From Rhodospirillaceae bacterium CCH5-H10 (GTDB lineage: Bacteria; Pseudomonadota; Alphaproteobacteria; Reyranellales; Reyranellaceae), in contig LSKJ01000061.1 of assembly GCA_001557035.1 (NCBI GenBank), positions 1 through 5,082 on the forward strand: a stretch of 5,082 bases of DNA, given 5' to 3'. Below are positions 1-4,976 of this stretch, one piece after another (position 1 is the stretch's first letter; the number at the start of each line of letters is the position of its first letter). The notes below the pieces were generated by a model. It saw nothing but the letters and a program-made list of their open reading frames with translations. It ran no database searches and was not told the DNA's origin. The position numbers and the translations under genes were made by a program.

Positions 1-41
1 CTCGCCGAGCGCAGGATCCTAGTCAGGCGCGCGGATGACAT
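1..41 (-). CDS. Probable sensor histidine kinase, N-terminal fragment (cut by the left edge)
   Basis: A minus-strand ATG at 41-39 opens a frame that runs off the left edge and reads MSSARLTRILRSA. It overlaps the last 23 bases of the response regulator gene in another frame. A purine run, AGGGGGG, lies 6 bases upstream on the minus strand, but it also encodes conserved regulator residues, so it is weak proof of a ribosome site. A short basic N-terminus with an 'LRS' motif is usual for membrane histidine kinases just before the first transmembrane helix. OmpR-type regulators are very often followed, with overlap, by their kinase gene. The kinase identity is therefore inferred from position and the start of the protein; no catalytic domain is visible. 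If real, it would be the membrane sensor that phosphorylates the neighbouring regulator. Confidence 0.55.
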   Translation of the reverse strand, partial: MSSARLTRILRSA

Positions 42-693
42 AGCCTGCCCCCCTGATCGTATGGAGCAGCGGCTTGTCGAAACCCTTGTCGATCTTGGAG
101 CGGAGACGGCTGATATGGGTCTCGACGATGTTGGTCTTGGGATCGAAATGGAAGTCCCAGACCTTCTCCAGCAGCATGGTGCGCGTGACCACCTCGCCGG
201 CATGGCGCAGCAGGTATTCGAGGACCTTGAACTCCTGGGCGAGCAGCTCGATGCGCTTGCCGGCGCGCGTCACGGTGCGGGCCAGCAGGTCCATCTCCAG
301 GTCGCCGACGACCAGTGACGTGGCGGCTACGATCGGCGGTCGCCGCGAGAGGGCGCCGATGCGCGCCCGGAGCTCGGCGAAGGCGAAGGGCTTGGTGAGA
401 TAGTCGTCGGCGCCGGCTTCGAGGCCCGCGACGCGGTCATCGACGCCGCCCATGGTGGTCAGGAACAGGACCGGCGCCTTCATGCCGGTGGCGCGGGCCG
501 CCTTGACCAGCGAAAGCCCGTCCATCTGCGGCAACATGCGGTCGACGATCAGCACGTCGTATTTCTCGCCGGTGGCGAGGTACAGGCCGTCGCGCCCGTT
601 GTCGGCATGGTCGACCACGTGGCCGTGCTCGCGCAGGCCCTTGGCGATGTAGTCGGCGGTTTGCTTGTCGTCTTCGACGAGGAGGATTTTCAC
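19..693 (-). CDS. OmpR/PhoB-family two-component response regulator
   Basis: A 224-residue cytoplasmic transcription factor of normal family length. The receiver domain (about 1-115) has the acidic pocket E7-D8-D9, the phospho-acceptor D51 in IVDRMLP, T79 and K101 in the LTKPF motif. A winged-helix DNA-binding domain (about 125-221) ends in the typical THISRLRSKID...IRGAGYVIR pattern. The wording resembles the CusR/CopR/QseB branch, but the signal cannot be read from the sequence. The start is GTG at 693-691: an in-frame TAG lies only three codons upstream (705-703), so no longer form is possible. No good Shine-Dalgarno sequence precedes it. The gene probably forms an operon with the overlapping kinase start on its 3' side. 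It is divergent from the DegP-type protease, which is a plausible target, though this is inferred from position only. Confidence 0.95.
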   Translation of the reverse strand: MKILLVEDDKQTADYIAKGLREHGHVVDHADNGRDGLYLATGEKYDVLIVDRMLPQMDGLSLVKAARATGMKAPVLFLTTMGGVDDRVAGLEAGADDYLTKPFAFAELRARIGALSRRPPIVAATSLVVGDLEMDLLARTVTRAGKRIELLAQEFKVLEYLLRHAGEVVTRTMLLEKVWDFHFDPKTNIVETHISRLRSKIDKGFDKPLLHTIRGAGYVIRAPD

Positions 694-737
694 GGCGCCC
701 GTCTATCCGGCGCCGGCCCCCGGCGCAACGTTCCCCA

Positions 738-745
738 ACTATACA
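738..745. promoter_or_regulatory. Candidate promoter core in the regulator-degP divergent region
   Basis: The 135-bp gap (694-828) is G/C-rich except for an A/T island at about 737-755. On the minus strand this gives TATAGT (738-743, one mismatch to the sigma-70 -10 box), 45 bases before the regulator's GTG. On the plus strand it gives TATACA (740-745), about 83 bases before the degP start. Neither has a convincing -35 box, and an AACGTT palindrome sits at 727-732. The region must carry promoters for both sides, but the exact elements are a guess. Confidence 0.3.
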
Positions 746-807
746 AACATTCAATCCTGCGGCCATCAGGGCGCTACGGGTCCTCCCCCATATTCCGCTC
801 ACCCCCC

Positions 808-817
808 AAGGAGGAGG
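808..817 (+). promoter_or_regulatory. Strong Shine-Dalgarno sequence fixing the degP start
   Basis: AAGGAGGAGG ends 11 bases before the ATG at 829; its AAGGAGG core ends 14 bases before. It is the only strong ribosome site in the region. It selects 829 over an in-frame ATG at 607 that would lie inside the divergent regulator gene and add 74 residues with no signal-peptide character. The strength of the site and the biased codon use suggest high expression. Confidence 0.85.
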
Positions 818-828
818 CTGTAGTTATC

Positions 829-2343
829 ATGACCAAGACCAAGTCCCGTATCCTGACTGCCCTGGCGCTCACCACCGCCCTGACGGCGCCTGCCCTGATC
901 GCCCCGATGTTCACCGCCCCCGCGGCCATCGCCGGCCAGACGGCCATGCCCGTTCAGGACTTCTCGGACCTGGCCGCCAAGGTGACCCCTGCGGTCGTCA
1001 ATGTCGCCGTGACCATGAAGGCCGGTGCGGACGACGACGGCGAGACCCGCATGTCGGACTCGCAGCAGAAGCAGATGGAAGAGTTCATGAAGCGCTTCTC
1101 GGAGCGCTTCGGCCAGCCGATGCAGCCGGGTCGCCCGGACGGCAAGGGCCGCCCGCAGTCGAAGGACAAGGCCCAGGCCGTCGGCACGGGCTTCATCGTC
1201 GACGCCAAGGGCGTGATCGTCACCAACTACCACGTCGTCGGCAAGGCCGACTCGATCACGATCACCATGGCGGACGGCACCAAGCTGCCGGCCAAGATGA
1301 TGGGCGGCGACGAGAAGACCGACCTGGCCGTGCTGAAGGTCGAGAGCGACAAGCCGCTCCCGTTCGTCTCGTTCGGCGACGCCTCCAAGGTGCGCGTCGG
1401 CCAGCCGGTGATGGCGGTGGGCAACCCGTTCGGCCTCGGTGGCACCGTGACCACGGGCATCGTGTCGGCGCGCGGCCGTGACATCCACTCCGGTCCGTTC
1501 GACGACTACATCCAGACCGACGCCGCCATCAATCGCGGCAACTCGGGCGGCCCGCTGTTCGACATGGACGGCAACGTCATCGGCATCAACACGGCCATCT
1601 ACTCGCCGACCGGCGGCAGCATCGGCCTGGGCTTTGCCATCCCGTCCTCGCTGGCGCAGCCGGTGGTGGCGGAGCTGAAGGACAACGGCCGGGTCGAGCG
1701 CGGCCTGCTGGGTGTCCAGATCCAGCCGGTCTCGAAGGCGATCGCCGAGAGCCTGTCGCTCAAGGACGAGAAGGGCGCCCTGGTGGCGATGGTCCAGCCG
1801 GACAGCGCGGCACTCGCCGCCGGCGTCCAGTCGGGTGACGTGATCTTGAGCGTCGACGGCAAGAAGGTCGACGGCATCAAGGAGCTGACCCGCACCATCT
1901 CCGCGGTCAAGCCGGGCAACTCGGTGAAGCTGGGTGTCTGGCGCGACGGCAAGGAGATGAGCCTGACGGCGAAGGTCGGTGGCCAGAAGGACGACGCGAT
2001 CGTCAAGGCCAGCGCCGACGGCAAGGGCCCGGCCGCCAAGGCCGAGCCGATGGCCTACGGTGTCTCGCTGGCGCCGCTCTCTGCGGAGGCGCGCAAGCAG
2101 CTCGGCCTCGATGGCGACGTGAAGGGTGTCGTGGTCGCCACGGTCGAGCCGGGCAGCCCGGCCGACGACCAGGGCCTGAAGGCGGGTGACGTCCTGCAGC
2201 AGGTCGGCAAGGACGCCGTCGACAGCCCGAAGATGGCTGCCGAGAAGCTCAAGGAAGCCAAGACCACCGGCAAGCCGGTGCTGATGAAGGTGTTTCGAGA
2301 GGGGATGACCCGCTTTGTCGCTGTCTCTCCCCGGGCGGCCTAG
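829..2343 (+). CDS. degP: Do/DegP-family periplasmic serine endoprotease (HtrA type)
   Basis: A 504-residue protease-chaperone that degrades or refolds damaged envelope proteins. Residues 1-35 are a Sec signal peptide (K/R at 3-7, a hydrophobic Ala/Leu stretch, cleavage probably after APAAIA at A35), so it acts in the periplasm. A polar, Lys/Gln-rich LA-loop-like segment covers about 65-110. The trypsin-like domain carries the full catalytic triad: H135 in TNYHVVG, D165 in KTDLAV and S239 in RGNSGGP. PDZ1 begins near 290 with the RGLLGV carboxylate-binding loop. PDZ2 runs from about 408 to 503 with a less typical YGVSL loop. Length and domain order match Do proteases with two PDZ domains, so DegP, DegQ and MucD are all possible names. 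It stands alone on its strand, divergent from the response regulator, and is followed by a hairpin terminator. Confidence 0.96.
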   Translation: MTKTKSRILTALALTTALTAPALIAPMFTAPAAIAGQTAMPVQDFSDLAAKVTPAVVNVAVTMKAGADDDGETRMSDSQQKQMEEFMKRFSERFGQPMQPGRPDGKGRPQSKDKAQAVGTGFIVDAKGVIVTNYHVVGKADSITITMADGTKLPAKMMGGDEKTDLAVLKVESDKPLPFVSFGDASKVRVGQPVMAVGNPFGLGGTVTTGIVSARGRDIHSGPFDDYIQTDAAINRGNSGGPLFDMDGNVIGINTAIYSPTGGSIGLGFAIPSSLAQPVVAELKDNGRVERGLLGVQIQPVSKAIAESLSLKDEKGALVAMVQPDSAALAAGVQSGDVILSVDGKKVDGIKELTRTISAVKPGNSVKLGVWRDGKEMSLTAKVGGQKDDAIVKASADGKGPAAKAEPMAYGVSLAPLSAEARKQLGLDGDVKGVVVATVEPGSPADDQGLKAGDVLQQVGKDAVDSPKMAAEKLKEAKTTGKPVLMKVFREGMTRFVAVSPRAA

Positions 2344-2356
2344 CAAACCTCTCGAT

Positions 2357-2392
2357 CGGTCGGAGCCTCAGGGCTCCGACCGTAGCCTTCTT
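2357..2392 (+). terminator. Intrinsic terminator of degP
   Basis: A perfect 11-bp stem, CGGTCGGAGCC (2357-2367) with its complement at 2372-2382, closes a TCAG loop. It begins 13 bases after the degP stop. It is followed by a T-rich but interrupted tail (TAGCCTTCTTCT), common for terminators in high-G+C bacteria. The tail is only moderately U-rich, so some read-through is possible. Confidence 0.8.
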
Positions 2393-2434
2393 CTCAAGCG
2401 TAGCCGATCGTCTTCGAGGTTGAAGCAGAGCCAT

Positions 2435-2440
2435 TATCAT
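2435..2440 (+). promoter_or_regulatory. Candidate -10 box upstream of the structured intergenic RNA
   Basis: TATCAT matches the sigma-70 -10 consensus at five of six positions and lies in a local A/T-rich patch between the degP terminator and the hairpin cluster. No convincing -35 is found at 16-18 bases; the closest, TTGAAG at 2420-2425, is too near (9 bases). If used, transcription would begin near 2447. Confidence 0.25.
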
Positions 2441-2464
2441 TCCCCGGATGGCCGAGCGAACCTC

Positions 2465-2508
2465 TGTAAGAGGCCGGCGGTGGCCCCACCATCGCCGGCT
2501 TTCTTACA
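2465..2508. repeat. Long inverted repeat / hairpin (about 19 bp)
   Basis: GCCGGCGGTGG (2473-2483) pairs with CCATCGCCGGC (2489-2499) around a CCCCA loop, with one G-U pair. The stem continues with G2472-T2500 and then TGTAAGA (2465-2471) against TCTTACA (2502-2508), with T2501 bulged. The TTTCTT on the 3' side makes a weak plus-strand terminator possible. An overlapping small hairpin, CCTCT-GTA-AGAGG (2461-2473), would compete with it. Confidence 0.75.
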
Positions 2509-2532
2509 ACCGACGCCTTCTCTCAGGGGGGC

Positions 2533-2565
2533 CGCGTCATTCCCGGCGAAGACCGGGAAGACGCG
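2533..2565. repeat. REP-like palindrome
   Basis: TTCCCGG (2540-2546) pairs with CCGGGAA (2553-2559) around a CGAAGA loop. After a bulged A at 2539 the stem continues with CGCGTC (2533-2538) against GACGCG (2560-2565). The 'GTCATTCCCGGCGAAG...CCGGGAA' pattern resembles dispersed intergenic palindromes common in proteobacterial genomes. Only one copy lies in this window, so its repeat nature is inferred from recognition rather than seen. Confidence 0.55.
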
Positions 2566-2568
2566 ATC

Positions 2569-2629
2569 ATGAGGGGGAGCGGGAGGTCCGCAGCCTGGTG
2601 TGGCGGTGCTGCGGATCTCCCCACCTCAT
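2569..2629. repeat. Long hairpin with a 13-nt loop
   Basis: The upper stem pairs 2581-2594 (TCCGCAGC at its inner end) with 2608-2621: 14 bp including one G-U pair. It closes a 13-base loop, 2595-2607. Below an asymmetric internal loop, ATGAGG (2569-2574) pairs with CCTCAT (2624-2629). There is no T tract after it, so it is not a terminator on its own. It abuts the terminator hairpin at 2636 and is probably part of the same RNA. Confidence 0.65.
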
Positions 2630-2635
2630 CCACCG

Positions 2636-2662
2636 ATGCCGGCCTTCGTGGCCGGCATTTTT
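2636..2662 (+). terminator. Strong intrinsic terminator on the plus strand
   Basis: ATGCCGGCC (2636-2644) pairs perfectly with GGCCGGCAT (2650-2658) around a TTCGT loop and runs into five consecutive T (2658-2662). On the minus strand there is no T tract, so it does not serve the CoA-binding gene that ends 29 bases away at 2691. It must end plus-strand transcripts: degP read-through or a separate small RNA. Confidence 0.88.
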
Positions 2663-2690
2663 GCTGGGGGCGCGACACTCCAGCAGTAAA

Positions 2691-3179
2691 TCAGAGAGCA
2701 CGCTTCCTCGAGGAGATGACGCCGCTGGCGATGCCGTGCCACTCGATGGTGCCGGCGAGGCGGGAATGCTCGATCTTGGGGCAGCGGTTCATCACCACCT
2801 TGAGCCCGGCCTTCTCGGCGCGTTCGGCGGCTTCCATGTTCACCACGCCGAGCTGCATCCAGACGACCTTGGCGCCATGCCTGATGGCCTCGTCGGTGAT
2901 TGGCCCGGCGGCCTCGGAATTGCGGAAGATGTCGACCATGTCGGCCTTCACCGGCAGCTCGTCGAGCGAGCCATAGACCTTCTGGCCGAGGATTTCCTGG
3001 CCCTTGGCGGCGGGATTGACCGGAATGACCTTGTATCCGCGGTCCAGCAGATATTTCGCAGCAAAGAAGCTGGGCCGATTCCAGTTGGCCGATAGGCCGA
3101 CCATGGCGATAGTCTTCGTGTCGCGCAGGATCTTGCGCAGGTAGAGATCGTCATAGCGGTCGCTGAAGGCGGCTTTCAT
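2691..3179 (-). CDS. CoA-binding domain protein (YccU/COG1832 type)
   Basis: A 162-residue cytoplasmic Rossmann-fold protein of the small CoA-binding family, related to the nucleotide-binding domain of succinyl-CoA synthetase alpha. Landmarks are KTIAMVGLS (22-30, first strand and glycine turn), GYKVIPVNP (48-56), DMVDIFRNSE (80-89), VVWMQLGV (105-112) and MNRCPKIE (130-137), all typical of this family. The physiological role is unknown in the family; CoA binding is inferred from the domain. I chose ATG 3179-3177 because the following residues match where these proteins normally begin. An in-frame ATG at 3239 would add 20 residues encoded inside the divergent oxidoreductase gene. There is no Shine-Dalgarno sequence before 3179; instead a TATAAT box ends 6 bases upstream, suggesting a leaderless mRNA. 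No minus-strand terminator is visible after the TGA at 2693-2691. Confidence 0.93.
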   Translation of the reverse strand: MKAAFSDRYDDLYLRKILRDTKTIAMVGLSANWNRPSFFAAKYLLDRGYKVIPVNPAAKGQEILGQKVYGSLDELPVKADMVDIFRNSEAAGPITDEAIRHGAKVVWMQLGVVNMEAAERAEKAGLKVVMNRCPKIEHSRLAGTIEWHGIASGVISSRKRAL

Positions 3180-3185
3180 GGGGGG

Positions 3186-3191
3186 ATTATA
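3186..3191 (-). promoter_or_regulatory. Perfect -10 box (TATAAT) of the CoA-binding gene
   Basis: Read on the minus strand, TATAAT occupies 3191-3186 and is followed by six C and then the ATG at 3179. A start of transcription 6-8 bases downstream of the -10 would fall at 3180-3178, on the start codon itself. The best -35 at 17-bp spacing is CGAACA (3214-3209), three of six matches. The whole promoter lies within the divergent oxidoreductase's leader and first codons. Confidence 0.5.
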
Positions 3192-3192
3192 C

Positions 3193-4353
3193 ATGGCCGG
3201 TCCGATGCTGTTCGAGCCGATTTCGATCCGCGACGTCACCCTGAAGAACCGGGTGGTCGTGGCGCCGATGCATCAGTACGCGGCGGAGAAGGGCTTCGCG
3301 ACCGACTGGCACCTGGTGAACGCAGGCCGCTATGCCGCCGGGGGCGCTGGCCTCGTCATCATGGAATCCACCAAGGTCGAGCGGCGCGGCTGCGGCACCG
3401 TGGGCGACCTCGGCCTGTGGGACGATGCGTTCATTCCCGGCCTGAAGCGCTGCGTCGACTTCATCCGGCTGCACAATTCCGTGCCGGGCATCCAGCTCGG
3501 CCACTCGGGCCGCAAGGCGCGGCGCTTCCGTCCGTGGGAAGGCGGCGCGCCGCTGAAGCCGTCGCCCGAGATCGACGACTGGGACGAGTGGGAACTGGTC
3601 TCCTCGAGCGGCATCAACTCGCCCGATACCGATCCGACGCCGCGCGCGCTGACGCTCGCGGAAATTCCGGATGCCGTGGAACGCTGGGGGCAGGCGGCGC
3701 GCCGCGCGCACGAGGCCGGCTTCGACGTGCTCGACATCCACATGGCGCATGGATACCTGATCCATCAGTTCCTCTCGCCGTTCTCCAACGTGCGCAACGA
3801 CCAGTATGGCGGCAGCGAGCTGAACCGCATGCGCTTCGCCATCGAGGTGGTGGAGAGCGTCCGCGCGCATTGGCCGGCGTCGAAGCCCTTGTTCGTTCGG
3901 CTGTCGGTCGAGGACGATTCGGGCTGGGGACCCGACCAGAGCGTGGCGCTGGCGAAGATCCTGAAGCCCAAGGGTGTCGACGTGATCGACTGCAGTTCGG
4001 GCGGCATGCGCGGCTCGCCCGTCGTGAGCGCCGGCCCGGTGACCTACGGCTATCAGGTCCCTTATGCGGACCGCCTGAAGAACGACGCCGACATCCTCAG
4101 CATGGCGGTCGGCCTGATCGTGCATGCCGACCAGGCGGAGAAGATCCTGCAGGAAGGCCGGGCCGACCTGATCGCGCTGGCACGCGAGCTTCTCTACAAT
4201 CCCAACTGGCCGATGGATGCGGCGCAGAAGCTGGGCGTCGATCCGAAGTTTGCTTCGGTGCCGTCCGCGCAGGCCTATTGGCTGGCCAAGCGCGCACAGT
4301 CCGTGAAGTCGGTCGTGCCGTCGACCTACATGAAGGGCCTGCACGTCGACTGA
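3193..4353 (+). CDS. Old Yellow Enzyme-family NADH:flavin oxidoreductase (YqjM/XenA-like)
   Basis: A 386-residue FMN-dependent TIM-barrel ene-reductase that should reduce activated C=C bonds of unsaturated carbonyls, or related electrophiles, with NAD(P)H; the substrate is unknown. Visible landmarks are the N-terminal LFEPISIRDVTLKNRVVVAPM, Y29, the QLGHSGRKARR segment in the first third, the substrate-anion pair H183/H186 in HMAHGYLIHQFLSP, the NVRNDQYGGS loop, FVRLSV, IDCSSGG and the FMN-phosphate region GRADLIALAREL. The usual YqjM-type Cys in 'PMCMYS' is His27 here (PMHQY). A loop of roughly 45 residues after GRKARR (rich in Trp, Asp and Pro) is longer than in YqjM. The start at 3193 is preferred because GGGGGGA (3180-3186) sits 6 bases upstream; ATG 3178 would overlap the divergent gene's start. 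The next gene on this strand is the peroxiredoxin. Confidence 0.93.
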   Translation: MAGPMLFEPISIRDVTLKNRVVVAPMHQYAAEKGFATDWHLVNAGRYAAGGAGLVIMESTKVERRGCGTVGDLGLWDDAFIPGLKRCVDFIRLHNSVPGIQLGHSGRKARRFRPWEGGAPLKPSPEIDDWDEWELVSSSGINSPDTDPTPRALTLAEIPDAVERWGQAARRAHEAGFDVLDIHMAHGYLIHQFLSPFSNVRNDQYGGSELNRMRFAIEVVESVRAHWPASKPLFVRLSVEDDSGWGPDQSVALAKILKPKGVDVIDCSSGGMRGSPVVSAGPVTYGYQVPYADRLKNDADILSMAVGLIVHADQAEKILQEGRADLIALARELLYNPNWPMDAAQKLGVDPKFASVPSAQAYWLAKRAQSVKSVVPSTYMKGLHVD

Positions 4354-4357
4354 AAGA

Positions 4358-4383
4358 GGCAGTCACCGGGACGTGACACTGCC
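4358..4383. repeat. Imperfect inverted repeat just after the oxidoreductase stop
   Basis: GGCAGT (4358-4363) pairs with ACTGCC (4378-4383), and CAC (4364-4366) pairs with GTG (4373-4375), leaving AC bulged at 4376-4377 and a CGGGAC loop. An alternative register gives GTCAC/GTGAC (4362-4366, 4373-4377). It starts 4 bases after the stop but has no T tract, so it could be a weak or factor-assisted terminator or a protein-binding palindrome upstream of the peroxiredoxin. Confidence 0.5.
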
Positions 4384-4400
4384 GCGCCGCGTCGCGCGTT

Positions 4401-4438
4401 ATGATCTTCTCCACCTCGAATTCGGCGGAGAAGATCAT
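4401..4438 (+). promoter_or_regulatory. Inverted repeat enclosing the peroxiredoxin ribosome-binding site and start codon
   Basis: ATGATCTTCTCC (4401-4412) and GGAGAAGATCAT (4427-4438) are perfect 12-bp complements; two more C-G pairs follow inside after one mismatch, leaving an 8-base loop. The right arm contains the whole GGAG ribosome site (4427-4430) and the first two bases of the start codon (4437-4439). In an mRNA that begins upstream of 4401 both would be paired, which would hinder translation. A DNA operator for a dimeric regulator is the alternative. Confidence 0.65.
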
Positions 4439-4976
4439 GAAGCGGATTGCGGCAACGGCCCTCGCGCTCGCCTGTGTCCTCGCGACGCCCGTCTGGGCGG
4501 CATTGAAGCCAGGCGACACTGCGCCTGATTTCACGGCGCAGGCGGCGCTCGATGGCAAGGACTACACATTCTCGTTGTCCGATGCGCTGAAGAAGGGGCC
4601 TGTGGTGCTCTACTTCTTCCCCAAGGCGTTCACGACCGGCTGCACCGCCGAGGCGCATGAGTTCGCCGAGGCGGCGGACCAGTTCAAGGCGTTGGGGGCC
4701 ACGCTGATCGGCATGTCGGCGGACGATATCGGGACGCTGCACAAGTTCTCGACACAGGCATGCTCCGGCAAGTTTCCGGTCGCCGCCGATCCCGATCTCA
4801 AGGTCATCAAGGCTTATGATTCAGCGCTGATCCGCGTCGGCAGCGTCGGGATTGCCGACCGCATCTCCTATGTGATCGCGCCGGATGGCAAGATCGTCTA
4901 CGCCTTTGCCGATCGCAGCCCCGAGAAGCATGTCGAGAACACGATGGCGGCGGTCAGGCAACTGCAGAAGAAGTAG
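4437..4976 (+). CDS. Exported peroxiredoxin, AhpC/TSA superfamily (BCP/PrxQ-like)
   Basis: A 179-residue thioredoxin-fold peroxidase predicted to reduce H2O2 or organic peroxides in the periplasm. Residues 1-21 form a Sec signal peptide (K2, R3, an Ala/Leu-rich core, cleavage after PVWA at A21). The mature part begins with LKPGDTAPDF. The active site is YFFPKAFTTGCT, with P62, T66 and peroxidatic C69. The BCP/PrxQ resolving Cys five residues later is absent (H74), and C109 in STQACSGKF is the only other Cys of the mature protein, so it is the likely resolving residue. The C-terminal strand ISYVIAPDGKIVYAF is typical. The start 4437 has GGAG 6 bases upstream and gives the signal peptide directly; an in-frame ATG at 4401 has no ribosome site. 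The 83-bp gap after the oxidoreductase holds two inverted repeats, so co-transcription is uncertain. The 3' end overlaps the convergent permease gene by 23 bp. Confidence 0.92.
   Translation: MKRIAATALALACVLATPVWAALKPGDTAPDFTAQAALDGKDYTFSLSDALKKGPVVLYFFPKAFTTGCTAEAHEFAEAADQFKALGATLIGMSADDIGTLHKFSTQACSGKFPVAADPDLKVIKAYDSALIRVGSVGIADRISYVIAPDGKIVYAFADRSPEKHVENTMAAVRQLQKK

Larger units (their letters stand above)
2447..2662 (+). ncRNA. Candidate structured small RNA between degP and the CoA-binding gene
   Basis: This stretch has no credible protein gene but holds four consecutive hairpins: 2465-2508 (19 bp with one bulge), 2533-2565 (13 bp with one bulged A), 2569-2629 (a 14-bp upper stem with one G-U pair, plus a 6-bp lower stem across an internal loop) and 2636-2658 (9 bp followed by five T). 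The last is a strong plus-strand intrinsic terminator. degP already has a terminator at 2357-2392, so a separate transcript ending at about 2662 is plausible. I do not recognise a known family: the conserved SRP RNA loop, a tmRNA tRNA-like end and tRNA arms are absent. It could instead be a long structured 3' UTR of degP or a cluster of palindromic repeats. The 5' end is a guess. Confidence 0.4.

Noticed and set aside
694..828. GGAAC on the minus strand at about 730-734 as an EcfG (general stress) -35 element
   Set aside because: No CGTT-type -10 element at the required spacing downstream on that strand.
799..2346. A 515-codon open frame on the minus strand opposite degP
   Set aside because: It is antisense to a protein with a complete catalytic triad and signal peptide. 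Its translation is low-complexity Arg/His/Asp/Gly/Leu-rich, the usual product of reading G/C-rich third positions backwards.
2447..2520. A tRNA-Ser/Leu-like 5' string (GGATGGCCGAGC)
   Set aside because: No anticodon stem-loop, no GTTCRA-type T arm and no matching acceptor 3' strand follow at the right distances.
2448..3095. Plus-strand frames beginning at 2448 and 2569 that could be genes in the degP downstream region
   Set aside because: They run through the hairpins and terminator and then antisense to the CoA-binding protein. The translations look like shadows and neither has a convincing start context.
3187..4344. A 385-codon open frame on the minus strand opposite the flavin oxidoreductase
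   Set aside because: Same artefact: long only because of high G+C codon bias. It has no recognisable domain and is fully antisense to a clear enzyme.
3417..4376. A 319-codon plus-strand frame inside the oxidoreductase
   Set aside because: An out-of-frame shadow with Arg/Gly/Ala-rich translation and no ribosome site.
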